59,913 nt of DNA, taken from positions 1 through 59,913 of the forward strand of contig CAINQO010000074.1 in the NCBI GenBank assembly GCA_903852325.1. Reading direction: 5' to 3'. The DNA is from Candidatus Omnitrophota bacterium. Lineage in GTDB: Bacteria; Omnitrophota; Gorgyraeia; Gygaellales; Profunditerraquicolaceae. Of the stretch, positions 37,474 to 45,354 are shown in pieces (position 1 is the first letter of the stretch; each line of letters opens with the position of its first letter). Position numbers and translations under genes: made by a program. Under the pieces are notes generated by a model, which ran no database searches, had not been told where the DNA came from, and worked only from the letters and a program-made list of their open reading frames with translations.

Positions 37474-38726
37474 GCGCCCAGACGATCGCTGAAAAAATAT
37501 TAAGCCGTCACGCGGGCAAAACCCTTCACGCCGGAGATTTCGCGGTTTGCAAAATAGATTTTGCCTTTGGGCAGGACGGCACCTCTTCGATCATTATCGA
37601 CCGGATCAAAGAGCTGGGAGTGAGTAAGATGAAAACTCCTTTTTGCATGATCATTGACCACAGCGCTCCCAGCCCCAGCGAAGGGGTCTCTCGGGTGCAT
37701 AAAAAGATGCGCGATTTTTCTAAAAATTTTAACACGGATATTTTTGATGTGGGCTGCGGGGTGTGCCACCAGGTAATCCCGGAGTCCGGCAACATTTTGC
37801 CGGGAAACCTGGTCCTGGGGGCGGATTCCCATACCTGTACTTACGGGGCGATCGGGGCTTTTTCTACCGGGGTCGGCTCGACTGACCTGGCCATTGCCCT
37901 GGCTACAGGAAAAAACTGGTTTAAAGTCCCGGCGACGATTAAAATCGTGGTTAACGGCAAGCTCCCCCGTGGGGTTTTTGCCAAAGATGTTATTCTTCAT
38001 ATTATCGGTAAACTCAAGGCCGATGCGGCGACTTACCGGGCGGTTGAATTTTGCGGACCGGTGATCGATGCCTTGGGAATGGACGGGCGTTTTACTATCG
38101 CCAATATGCTGGTAGAAATGGGGGCAAAAGCCGGCTTTATGCCCGTGGATAAAAAAACTACCGCCTGGTTAAAACCCCGGATTACCGGTAAAGCCAAGAT
38201 CGAAAGTATTACCGCCGATAAAGGGGCGACCTATGAAAATATTTATACCTTCGATATCTCTAAGCTCAAACCGATGATCTCTATGCCGCACAGCGTGGAT
38301 AATACCGCTACCGCCGCCTCCTTAAATAAAGTTAAGATCAACGAGGCTTTTCTGGGAACCTGCACCAACGGCCGCATCGATGATTTTCTGGCCGCGGCAA
38401 AAGTTTTAAAAAACCGCAAAGTCCACCCGGAGGTCAAAATGATCATTGCCCCCAGTTCGCGCCAGGTTTATCTGGACGCCTTAAAGCTGGGCTTAGTGGA
38501 GATATTTATCAATGCCGGAGCGGTGATCGTGGCTCCCGGCTGCGGGCCCTGCGTGGGCACGCATAACGGGATTCCCAGCGATAACGAAGCGGTGATCTCT
38601 ACCGCTAACCGTAATTTTAAAGGTAGGATGGGAAACCCTGCGGCGTTCATTTATTTAGCCTCTCCGGCAACGGTGGCGGCTTCGGCGATCAAAGGTTATA
38701 TCAGTGATCCAAGGGCATATTTTTAA
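37455..38726 (+). CDS. leuC: Aconitase-family hydro-lyase large subunit (LeuC/HacA type)
   Basis: Iron-sulfur hydro-lyase large subunit. The three cluster cysteines are in GTCTNGR and APGCGPCVGTHNG, with DHSAPSP and GADSHTCTYGAIGAF upstream. It is 423 aa, the length of LeuC type 2/homoaconitase. The context (isocitrate and malate dehydrogenases, no leuA or leuB) suggests it may work as aconitase rather than isopropylmalate isomerase; this is inference. The start could be ATG 37455 or 37470. Its small subunit is not adjacent but lies beyond pilT at 39927. Confidence 0.85.
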   Translation: MDKKDMSAQTIAEKILSRHAGKTLHAGDFAVCKIDFAFGQDGTSSIIIDRIKELGVSKMKTPFCMIIDHSAPSPSEGVSRVHKKMRDFSKNFNTDIFDVGCGVCHQVIPESGNILPGNLVLGADSHTCTYGAIGAFSTGVGSTDLAIALATGKNWFKVPATIKIVVNGKLPRGVFAKDVILHIIGKLKADAATYRAVEFCGPVIDALGMDGRFTIANMLVEMGAKAGFMPVDKKTTAWLKPRITGKAKIESITADKGATYENIYTFDISKLKPMISMPHSVDNTATAASLNKVKINEAFLGTCTNGRIDDFLAAAKVLKNRKVHPEVKMIIAPSSRQVYLDALKLGLVEIFINAGAVIVAPGCGPCVGTHNGIPSDNEAVISTANRNFKGRMGNPAAFIYLASPATVAASAIKGYISDPRAYF

Positions 38727-38728
38727 AT

Positions 38729-38757
38729 TTCAGAGTTTATTGCCGTTTTGCTATAAT
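38729..38757 (+). promoter_or_regulatory. Extended -10 promoter before pilT
   Basis: A perfect TATAAT (38752-38757) preceded by TG (TGC, extended -10), with TTCAGA (38729-38734) 17 nt upstream as a moderate -35. It can drive pilT and, through overlapping starts, leuD-icd-mdh. Confidence 0.7.
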
Positions 38758-38774
38758 GGTCAGTGGTTGATTCA

Positions 38775-38879
38775 CCGAGCTAAGCCTTAGATGTTACGTT
38801 TCGTATGTATTCGAATTTTGTAACGCTCGGAGTAAATTAAAAATTACCACTTATTATAAATAATTTTTAATTTAGGAGG
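38775..38879 (+). promoter_or_regulatory. Structured leader RNA of pilT
   Basis: Outer stem CCGAGC (38775-38780) with GCTCGG (38825-38830) continues, after a left bulge, into GTTAC (38793-38797) with GTAAC (38820-38824). The bulge itself holds CTAAG-C-CTTAG, and the apex holds TTCG/CGAA. A second, 14-bp perfect hairpin follows: TAAATTAAAAATTA (38833-38846) with TAATTTTTAATTTA (38861-38874). It abuts the Shine-Dalgarno AGGAGG (38874-38879). No known riboswitch consensus was recognised. Confidence 0.6.
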
Positions 38880-38883
38880 TCTA

Positions 38884-39930
38884 ATGGAAATTCGCGATCT
38901 ACTTTTGATGTGTATCGAAAAGAACGCTTCGGATCTTCACCTTACGGTTAACGAAGCGCCTGTTCTGCGTATTGACGGCAGGCTTACGCGTACCAATCTG
39001 GAAGTGCTGGATAAGGCGGACCTGAAAAAGATGCTTTACAGCGTCCTTTCCAATGCCCAGAGAGAAGTTTTTGAACGGGACCTGGAATTGGATTTTTCCC
39101 TGGCTTTACCGGGGCTGGACCGTTTCCGGGTAAATTTTCATTTGCAAAAAGGCGGCGTGGAAGGGGCTTTCCGGCGCGTTCCGAACGAGATTCCCACGGT
39201 GGAAAAATTAGGTTTACCGCAAATCATTAAGGATTTAGCGCGTAAACCCAACGGCCTGGTTTTAGTCACCGGGCCGACCGGGATGGGAAAGACCACGACT
39301 TTGGCGGCGATGATCGACCTGATCAACAGCGAAAGGGAGTGTTTAATTACTTGTATCGAGGACCCGATAGAATTTATCCATACGAATAAAAAAAGCATTA
39401 TTAAGCAGCGCGAAATTTACGCGGATACTCATTCTTTCGCCGCTGCGCTGCGCCACGCTTTGCGCCAGGACCCCAACGTTATCGTCGTCGGAGAGATGCG
39501 CGACCTGGAAACGATCTCTACCGCGCTGACCGCCGCAGAAACCGGCCACTTGGTTTTAACTACCCTGCATACGCCGGATGCCCCGCAAACTGTTTCCAGG
39601 ATCATCGATGTTTTTCCTCCGCACCAGCAGCAGCAGGTTAAATTACAGTTGAGCGATTGTTTGCAGGGGGTAGTTTCCCAGCTCCTGCTTCCGCACGCCT
39701 CAGGAAAAGGAAGGGTGCTGGCCACGGAAATCATGGTGGCTACCGCCAGTATCCGCAATCTTATCCGGGAGCAGCAGATCGAGCAGATTCCCACGGCCAT
39801 GCAGACCGGATTGCAATACGGGATGAATACGATGGACAGCTGCCTTAAAGGTTTGATGCAAAAGGGGCTGATCACCCTGGATGTGGCGATGTCGAAAACA
39901 AAAAATAAGGAAGAATTCAAACAACTATGA
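38884..39930 (+). CDS. pilT: Type IV pilus retraction ATPase PilT
   Basis: Hexameric cytoplasmic motor that depolymerises type IV pili. It is 348 aa: Walker A GPTGMGKTTT, the Asp box and Walker B (VGEMRDLETI), the His box LTTLHT, and the PilT hallmark ASIRNLIREQQ near the C-terminus. It starts behind AGGAGG. It lies between the two hydro-lyase subunits, and its TGA overlaps the leuD ATG (ATGA). No other pilus gene is in the window. Confidence 0.93.
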   Translation: MEIRDLLLMCIEKNASDLHLTVNEAPVLRIDGRLTRTNLEVLDKADLKKMLYSVLSNAQREVFERDLELDFSLALPGLDRFRVNFHLQKGGVEGAFRRVPNEIPTVEKLGLPQIIKDLARKPNGLVLVTGPTGMGKTTTLAAMIDLINSERECLITCIEDPIEFIHTNKKSIIKQREIYADTHSFAAALRHALRQDPNVIVVGEMRDLETISTALTAAETGHLVLTTLHTPDAPQTVSRIIDVFPPHQQQQVKLQLSDCLQGVVSQLLLPHASGKGRVLATEIMVATASIRNLIREQQIEQIPTAMQTGLQYGMNTMDSCLKGLMQKGLITLDVAMSKTKNKEEFKQL

Positions 39931-40427
39931 GCCTTACGGGTAAAAGCATAAAACTGGGTGACAATATTAACACGGATTTCATTATTTCCGGCAGGTACAA
40001 ATTTGCCATTACCGACATGAAAGAGCTGGCTAAGCATATTATGGAGGATATCGACCCTGATTTCGCGCAAAAGATCGTGCCGGGAGAGTCAATTATCGTT
40101 GCCGGGAATAACTTCGGTATGGGTTCCAGCCGGGAGCAGGCTCCTTTAGTGATTAAAGAGGCCGGGATCAGGGCGGTTTTGTCCCCGCAATTCGCGCGGA
40201 TATTTTTTCGTAACAGCTTTAATATCGGGCTTCCCCTGATTGAAACCGACACCAGTAAGATCGACGAAGGGGATCAGCTGGAGATCGATTTAGATAAGGG
40301 GCTGCTGAAAAACCTGACCAAAGGAATAAATTTAACGGTCAAACCCCTCCCCAAATTTATGCAGGAACTTTTGGCCGAGGGCGGAATAATTAATTATTAT
40401 AAAAAACACGGGGAGCTTAAAGTCTAA
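39927..40427 (+). CDS. leuD: Aconitase-family hydro-lyase small subunit (LeuD type)
   Basis: Swivel-domain subunit that completes the hydro-lyase active site with the LeuC-type large subunit. It is 166 aa: LGDNINTDFIISGRY, GNNFGMGSSREQAP (serine/arginine active-site loop) and LSPQFARIFFRNSFNIG. It is translationally coupled to pilT and abuts icd without a gap. Partner and substrate (citrate/isocitrate or isopropylmalate) cannot be settled from sequence alone. Confidence 0.87.
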   Translation: MSLTGKSIKLGDNINTDFIISGRYKFAITDMKELAKHIMEDIDPDFAQKIVPGESIIVAGNNFGMGSSREQAPLVIKEAGIRAVLSPQFARIFFRNSFNIGLPLIETDTSKIDEGDQLEIDLDKGLLKNLTKGINLTVKPLPKFMQELLAEGGIINYYKKHGELKV

Positions 40428-41513
40428 ATGGTGCATAAAATAACTTTGATTCCCGGAGATGGTATTGGTTATGAGGTCAGCCTGGCGGCAACCCGCTGTA
40501 TTGAGGCTGCCGGAGCAGATATCCAGTGGGAGAATGTTTTGGCCGGCCAGGATGCCCTGGAGCAAACCGGTGAGCTTTTACCTGTCGCGGCGCTGGATTC
40601 TGTCCGTAAAAATAAGGTTGCCCTTAAGGGGCCGATTACTACTCCGGTAGGGACGGGATTCCGTTCGGTGAATGTCGCTATCCGCCAGGCGCTGGATTTA
40701 TTCGCCTGCGTGCGCCCGGCAAAAAGTTATCCCGGCGTCCGGAGCCGTTTCAGCAATATTGATCTGGTGATCGTGCGGGAAAACAGCGAAGACCTGTATG
40801 CGGGAATAGAATACCAGGAAGGAAAAGCGGAAACGGAAAAGTTGATCGCGCAGATTGAGAAGGATACAAATAAAACCATGCGCCATGATTCCGGGATCAC
40901 CATTAAACCTATCTCTAAATTTGCTTCCGCCAGGATCGTGCGTTACGCTTTTGAATATGCCTTGAAAAATAACCGCCGCAAGGTTACCTGTGTGCACAAG
41001 GCAAACATCATGAAATTTACCGACGGTTTATTTTTGCAGGTGGCCCGGGAAGTAGCCAAAGAGTATGAGGGGAAAGTGCTGTTTGAGGATGCGATCGTCG
41101 ATAACATGACCATGCAGCTGGTGCAAAAACCGGAAAAATATGATATCTTGGTCCTGCCCAATCTTTACGGGGATATCGTTTCAGATTTATGCGCCGGTCT
41201 GATCGGCGGATTAGGGGTCGCTCCCGGCTCCAATATCGGCACGGAGATGGCGGTTTTTGAGGCGGTGCACGGTTCGGCGCCCAAGTATAAGGGAAAAAAT
41301 AAGGCCAATCCTACGGCGATGATCCTTTCGGGTGTCTTAATGCTGCGCCACATCGGAGAAAATAAGGCGGCCGATAATTTAGAGGAAGCGGTGAAGCAGG
41401 TGATTGCCGAAGGCAAATCCGTGACCTACGACATGAAACCCGATCCGCTGGATCCGTCCGCTGTCGGCACCTCCCAGATGGCCGATGCGATTATCAAAAA
41501 ACTTAAAAGATGA
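40428..41513 (+). CDS. icd: Isocitrate dehydrogenase (probably NADP-dependent)
   Basis: Decarboxylating dehydrogenase converting isocitrate to 2-oxoglutarate. It is 361 aa. FRSVNVAIRQALDLFACVRP matches the isocitrate-binding S-x-N segment rather than isopropylmalate dehydrogenase. VHGSAPKYKGKNKANPTA has Lys-Tyr where E. coli Icd uses Lys344/Tyr345 for NADP, favouring NADP. DAIVDNMTMQLVQKP and PNLYGDIVSDL carry the metal and substrate residues. It starts at the base after the leuD stop and overlaps mdh by 4 bp. Confidence 0.85.
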   Translation: MVHKITLIPGDGIGYEVSLAATRCIEAAGADIQWENVLAGQDALEQTGELLPVAALDSVRKNKVALKGPITTPVGTGFRSVNVAIRQALDLFACVRPAKSYPGVRSRFSNIDLVIVRENSEDLYAGIEYQEGKAETEKLIAQIEKDTNKTMRHDSGITIKPISKFASARIVRYAFEYALKNNRRKVTCVHKANIMKFTDGLFLQVAREVAKEYEGKVLFEDAIVDNMTMQLVQKPEKYDILVLPNLYGDIVSDLCAGLIGGLGVAPGSNIGTEMAVFEAVHGSAPKYKGKNKANPTAMILSGVLMLRHIGENKAADNLEEAVKQVIAEGKSVTYDMKPDPLDPSAVGTSQMADAIIKKLKR

Positions 41514-42430
41514 AAATTTCTATTATCGGCGCCGGAAATGTAGGAAGCTTAGCGGCCATGCGCATTGCCCAGGAAGGGTTGGGGGATGTTTTTCTGATCG
41601 ATATCGCCAAGGGGCTGGCGCACGGTAAGGCGCTGGATCTAGAGGATGCCCGACCGCTTTTAAAGAGCAATTACAGCATCTGCGGCGGCGAGGATATCGG
41701 CCTGCTCAAGGATTCTGATATCGTGGTCGTCACCGCCGGCCTGGCGCGTAAACCGGGAATGACCCGGGAAGAATTACTGGTGAAGAATTCCCAGATCCTC
41801 AAAGAAGTAAGTTTGAAAATAAAAGAACTGGCCCGGTCTGCGATCGTTCTCATCGTTACCAACCCCCTGGATATTATGACTTTTTACGCCTTGAAGATCA
41901 CGGGTTTTAAGCCCGGAAAGATTTTCGGGATGGGGATCAGTTTAGACGCCGCCAGGTTCGTCAATTTGATCTCCCAGGAACTGCAGGTCCCGGCCACGGA
42001 TGTCGAAGCCCTGGTTATCGGAGCCCACGGGGAAGGGATGCTTCCTTTGCCCCGCTTTGCCAAGATTAAGGGGGTAACCCTGGATGAATTTATCGGCGAA
42101 GAAAAAATTAAAGATTTGATCGGCCGCACAGTGAACCGGGGGGCGCAGATCGTCGCCAATCTTGGCTCCGGCAGCGCTTTTTTTGCTCCCTCGTCGGCTA
42201 TCGCTGCCATCGTTAAAACGATAGCCAAAGATGAGAAACGCACGATCGGCTTATGCAGTTATCTTGATGGGCAATACGGCATAAAAAACTCCTGCATCGG
42301 GGTTCCCTGCCGTTTAGGTCGGAACGGCATCGAGCAGGTTATCGAATTAGATCTTTCCAAAGAAGAATCCGCCCAGCTGGCGAAATCCGCTGCCGCTGTG
42401 GCCCAGGCAACCGCGCAATTATCCGCTTAA
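41510..42430 (+). CDS. mdh: Malate dehydrogenase (LDH-like type)
   Basis: NAD-dependent malate/oxaloacetate interconversion. It is 306 aa: IIGAGNVGSLAA for NAD binding, ARKPGMTREELL with the malate-type arginines, VTNPLDIMTFYALK, and the catalytic histidine in GAHGEGMLPLPR. It overlaps icd by 4 bp and is followed 14 bp later by lpdA. With the aminotransferase it links oxaloacetate to aspartate. Confidence 0.92.
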   Translation: MKISIIGAGNVGSLAAMRIAQEGLGDVFLIDIAKGLAHGKALDLEDARPLLKSNYSICGGEDIGLLKDSDIVVVTAGLARKPGMTREELLVKNSQILKEVSLKIKELARSAIVLIVTNPLDIMTFYALKITGFKPGKIFGMGISLDAARFVNLISQELQVPATDVEALVIGAHGEGMLPLPRFAKIKGVTLDEFIGEEKIKDLIGRTVNRGAQIVANLGSGSAFFAPSSAIAAIVKTIAKDEKRTIGLCSYLDGQYGIKNSCIGVPCRLGRNGIEQVIELDLSKEESAQLAKSAAAVAQATAQLSA

Positions 42431-42444
42431 ATCCTTAAACACCT

Positions 42445-43731
42445 ATGTATGATCTGGCGATCATCGGAGCAGGTTGGGCAGGCTTTAACGCCGCAATAAA
42501 AGCAAAAGAACGGGGCCTTTCTGTCTGCCTGATCGATTCCGGAAAACTCGGCGGTACCTGCCTTAATTACGGTTGTATCCCCACCAAAACATTAATTGCC
42601 AGCGCTAAAATTTATTCTCTTGCCCAAAAAGCATCCGTTTTCGGTATTGCGCTGGATAATCTGCGCCTGAATTATCCGGCGATCCAGGAGAAAAAGAATA
42701 AAGTCGTCGCCCAGCTGGCCCGGGGGATGCAAAGCCTGTTGGGGGAGGTGGAATTCATCAATGCCGCCGCCCGCCTCAAGGGGCCCCAGGAGATCCAGGC
42801 CGGGGAGCGGACAGTGCAGGCTAAATTTATCCTGATCGCTACCGGCAGCCAGCCGTGTGAATTACCTGAATTAAAATTTAATCATAATAATATTATTTCC
42901 AGCGATGAAGCGCTCGCCCTTGACCGGATCCCGGAGTCATTTTTGATTGTCGGAGGGGGAGTGATCGGCTGTGAATTTGCCGGTTTATTCTCTTGCTTAG
43001 GCGCGCAGGTGACGCTGGCGGAAAAGATGCCCTTGCTTTTACCGGGAGAGGACCGGGAGATAAGCCGGAAGATCGAAGGTATCTTTAAGAAAAAAGGGAT
43101 CAAGGTGATCACGGAAGCAAACCTTTCTTCTCTGGATTTGAATAATTATTCCAAGGTATTGGTTTGCGTGGGGCGTTGCGCGCGCACCTCCGGATTGGGC
43201 TTAGAAGAGGCGGGGGTGCGGTTAGAAAAAAATAAGATCATTGTTGACGAATACCTTAAAAGCAGCGTGGATACGATTTATGCCGCCGGAGATTGCACGG
43301 CGAAAGTGATGCTTGCCCATTATGCGGCTTATCAGGGAACCAGGGCGGTAGAGAATATGTTTTCCGGGCACCCGCAAAAAGCGGATAACCCGGTGGTGCC
43401 CAACTGCATTTTTACCGATCCGCAGATCGCCAGCGTCGGGGTAAAAGAAAATGATGCTTTTAGCGGCAAGCAAAGGATCAAGGTGCGCAAATTCGATTTT
43501 CGCGCCAGCGCGATGGCGCAAATCACGGAGGAAACAGAAGGATGGGTTAAGGTGATTACCGATGAGGAGAGCGGCCGGATAATCGGGGCTTCGATCGTCG
43601 GGCCGCAGGCAACGGAACTTATCGCTTCCTTGGCCATCGCGATTTCCCGCCAGCTTACGGTTGCCCAGCTGCGGGAAGTGATCTTTGCTCACCCGACTTT
43701 TTCCGAAAGCCTGCACGAAGCGTTAAAATAG
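42445..43731 (+). CDS. lpdA: Dihydrolipoamide dehydrogenase (E3)
   Basis: FAD disulfide oxidoreductase that reoxidises lipoyl groups of 2-oxoacid dehydrogenase or glycine-cleavage complexes. It is 428 aa, slightly short: FAD motif IIGAGWAGFNAA, redox disulfide GGTCLNYGCIPTK, NAD motif LIVGGGVIGCEFAG, second FAD motif IYAAGDCT and the C-terminal HPTFSE pair. The stop codon lies inside a palindrome. A lipoyl-domain protein follows but no E1 or E2 catalytic gene does. Confidence 0.9.
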   Translation: MYDLAIIGAGWAGFNAAIKAKERGLSVCLIDSGKLGGTCLNYGCIPTKTLIASAKIYSLAQKASVFGIALDNLRLNYPAIQEKKNKVVAQLARGMQSLLGEVEFINAAARLKGPQEIQAGERTVQAKFILIATGSQPCELPELKFNHNNIISSDEALALDRIPESFLIVGGGVIGCEFAGLFSCLGAQVTLAEKMPLLLPGEDREISRKIEGIFKKKGIKVITEANLSSLDLNNYSKVLVCVGRCARTSGLGLEEAGVRLEKNKIIVDEYLKSSVDTIYAAGDCTAKVMLAHYAAYQGTRAVENMFSGHPQKADNPVVPNCIFTDPQIASVGVKENDAFSGKQRIKVRKFDFRASAMAQITEETEGWVKVITDEESGRIIGASIVGPQATELIASLAIAISRQLTVAQLREVIFAHPTFSESLHEALK

Positions 43732-43758
43732 TTTACAGTTTACAGTAAACTGTAAACT
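43730..43758. repeat. Near-perfect 29-bp palindrome between lpdA and the lipoyl gene
   Basis: AGTTTACAGTTTAC (43730-43743) and GTAAACTGTAAACT (43745-43758) are exact reverse complements around a single A. Each arm is two copies of AGTTTAC. It overlaps the lpdA stop and lies just before the TGGAGGGGG ribosome-binding site of the next gene. It could be an operator for a dimeric regulator, a stabilising hairpin, or a dispersed repeat. Confidence 0.65.
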
Positions 43759-43776
43759 GCTATTGGAGGGGGTAAA

Positions 43777-44016
43777 ATGGTTAAAGTCGTTTTGCCAGAG
43801 CTCGGGGAAGGGATTACCAAGGCAACGGTCTCGTATTGGTATTTTAAAGACGGGGAGATGGTGAATGAAAACGACGATTTGGTGGAGTTGACCACCGATA
43901 AATCCACCTTTAATCTGCCCAGCCCCTGCAAAGGGATAATTTCCGAGATCATGTACAGCGAAGGAGATACGGTCAATGTCGGGCAGATCCTGGTAGTAAT
44001 TAATGAAAGCCATTAA
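43777..44016 (+). CDS. Free-standing lipoyl-domain protein
   Basis: It is 79 aa and consists only of a biotinyl/lipoyl domain: VVLPELGEGITKATVSYWYF, the modified lysine in TTDKSTFNLPSP, and PCKGIISEIMYSEGDTVNVG. The DK-S/A context points to lipoylation. Free lipoyl domains serve as GcvH, as LbpA-type carriers in sulfur metabolism, or as detached E2 lipoyl domains; the PELGEG start most resembles an E2 lipoyl domain. It has a very strong GGAGGGGG ribosome-binding site and is partnered with the adjacent lpdA. Confidence 0.85.
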   Translation: MVKVVLPELGEGITKATVSYWYFKDGEMVNENDDLVELTTDKSTFNLPSPCKGIISEIMYSEGDTVNVGQILVVINESH

Positions 44017-44110
44017 TTAGTCCATTTTTGCTTTATTCCTGCCTTTTTTCTTCCGCCCAACCTTTATTTCGGCCTGCTTAACGCTTTAAAGCGCAAGGGT
44101 TACGAATATG

Positions 44111-44139
44111 TTGACAATATTTGACTTCCCTTGTATATA
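44111..44139 (+). promoter_or_regulatory. Strong sigma70-type promoter before the HD-GYP gene
   Basis: TTGACA (44111-44116), 17-nt spacer, TATATA (44134-44139). It lies 43 bp before ATG 44182. The rest of 44017-44181 holds a CGCTTTAAAGCG palindrome (44082-44093) and no gene. Confidence 0.75.
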
Positions 44140-44181
44140 TAAGAGAAGTGCTTAATATTTAAAAAACCGTCTAGAAATTCA

Positions 44182-45348
44182 ATGCCGATCGATTATAAAA
44201 AAGAATTAGAGAATACAGCCAGGAATACGATCTTTGTACATGATCCGGATCTTTTGATCAAAATGATCGTGCGGATGGTGGTGAGCAAGGCCCGGCTCAC
44301 CCACGCCAGCTTCTTTTTATTCAATAAAGAAAAACAGGGGTATCAACTGATGGCGGCGCAGGGGGCTTTGCTTAAGAAAATCCCTCTGGGGCTGGTTTGT
44401 ATCGATAAAGACGATGTGTTGATCCGTTTTTTTAAAGAGCATAAAAGCAATTTTATTTTCGGAAGGGAAGCTTTGTTGATCGGGGAAGCGAAACTGGCCC
44501 TGGCCAATACCAAGCTTAAGGCCCAGGCCAGGAGGCAGCTGGCGCAGGTGGTTTACCAGATGGAGCTTTTAGAGGCGCAGGTTTGTATCCCCAGTTATTT
44601 CCGGGATGAATTGTTGGGCTTGCTTTTATTGGGTGGAAAGAACAGCGGCAGGAAATTCATTGACGAAGAACTGGATTTTTTTGTGGCCCTTAATTCTAAT
44701 GTGGCCATGGCCATTAGGAATGCCCAGTTATTCAAAGAGCTGCAATATGAGCTGGACCGTAAGCATCAATTGTTTATCCGGACCACCGTGGCTTTAGCCG
44801 CGGCGATCGAAGCCAAAGACCATTACACCCATGGGCATACTTCCCGGGTGGCGAATTTAAGCATAGAAATCGCCGCAAGAATGGCTACCAAATCCAGGAA
44901 GGATCTGGACGCTAAATTCTTGGAAAATTTACACATTTCCAGCCTCTTGCACGATATCGGCAAGATCGGTATCCCGGAATATATCTTAAATAAAAGGGGC
45001 CCTCTTACCGTGGGGGAGCGTAACCGGATCAAAGAGCACCCGATGATCGGGGTAAACATTTTAAAATCGATTAAGGAGTTGGAAGGGGCGGTGGCCGGGG
45101 TCAAATACCACCATGAACGGTTTGACGGGAAAGGTTATCCGGAAGGGCTGAAGGCCGAGGCGATCCCCCTGGTGGCTTCGATCATTACCGTGGCGGATTC
45201 TTTTGACGCGATGAGCACTGACCGGCCTTACCATTCGGCTTTGAGTAAAACAGAGGCGATCAATGAGATCAGGAATTTAAAGGGGAAGCAGTTCTGCCCG
45301 CAGGTGGCGGATGTTTTTCTGGAGCTTTGCCAGGAAGGTAAAATTTAA
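44182..45348 (+). CDS. GAF-HD-GYP domain protein, probable cyclic-di-GMP phosphodiesterase
   Basis: It is 388 aa. Residues about 20-190 form a GAF-like sensory domain (AFFLFN-type core, here ASFFLFNKEKQGYQLMAA). About 200-385 form an HD-GYP domain: HTSRVANLSIEIA, LLHDIGKIGIPEYILNKRGP, EHPMIGVNIL, YHHERFDGKGYPEGL and ADSFDAMSTDRPY. All metal ligands and the GYP signature are kept, so hydrolysis of cyclic-di-GMP is likely. There is no membrane segment. It has its own promoter. The nearby pilT suggests a surface-behaviour link, which is inference. Confidence 0.9.
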   Translation: MPIDYKKELENTARNTIFVHDPDLLIKMIVRMVVSKARLTHASFFLFNKEKQGYQLMAAQGALLKKIPLGLVCIDKDDVLIRFFKEHKSNFIFGREALLIGEAKLALANTKLKAQARRQLAQVVYQMELLEAQVCIPSYFRDELLGLLLLGGKNSGRKFIDEELDFFVALNSNVAMAIRNAQLFKELQYELDRKHQLFIRTTVALAAAIEAKDHYTHGHTSRVANLSIEIAARMATKSRKDLDAKFLENLHISSLLHDIGKIGIPEYILNKRGPLTVGERNRIKEHPMIGVNILKSIKELEGAVAGVKYHHERFDGKGYPEGLKAEAIPLVASIITVADSFDAMSTDRPYHSALSKTEAINEIRNLKGKQFCPQVADVFLELCQEGKI

Positions 45349-45354
45349 TTCTCG

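Noticed and set aside
38775-38879. Cyclic-di-GMP riboswitch upstream of pilT
   Set aside because: The conserved blocks of the known classes are not present; only the gene context suggested it, so it is reported as an unassigned leader.
44017-44130. Stop-free 34-codon stretch after the lipoyl gene (ends YEYVDNI)
   Set aside because: No start codon or ribosome-binding site, and the length is easily reached by chance; a relic of a longer gene cannot be supported.
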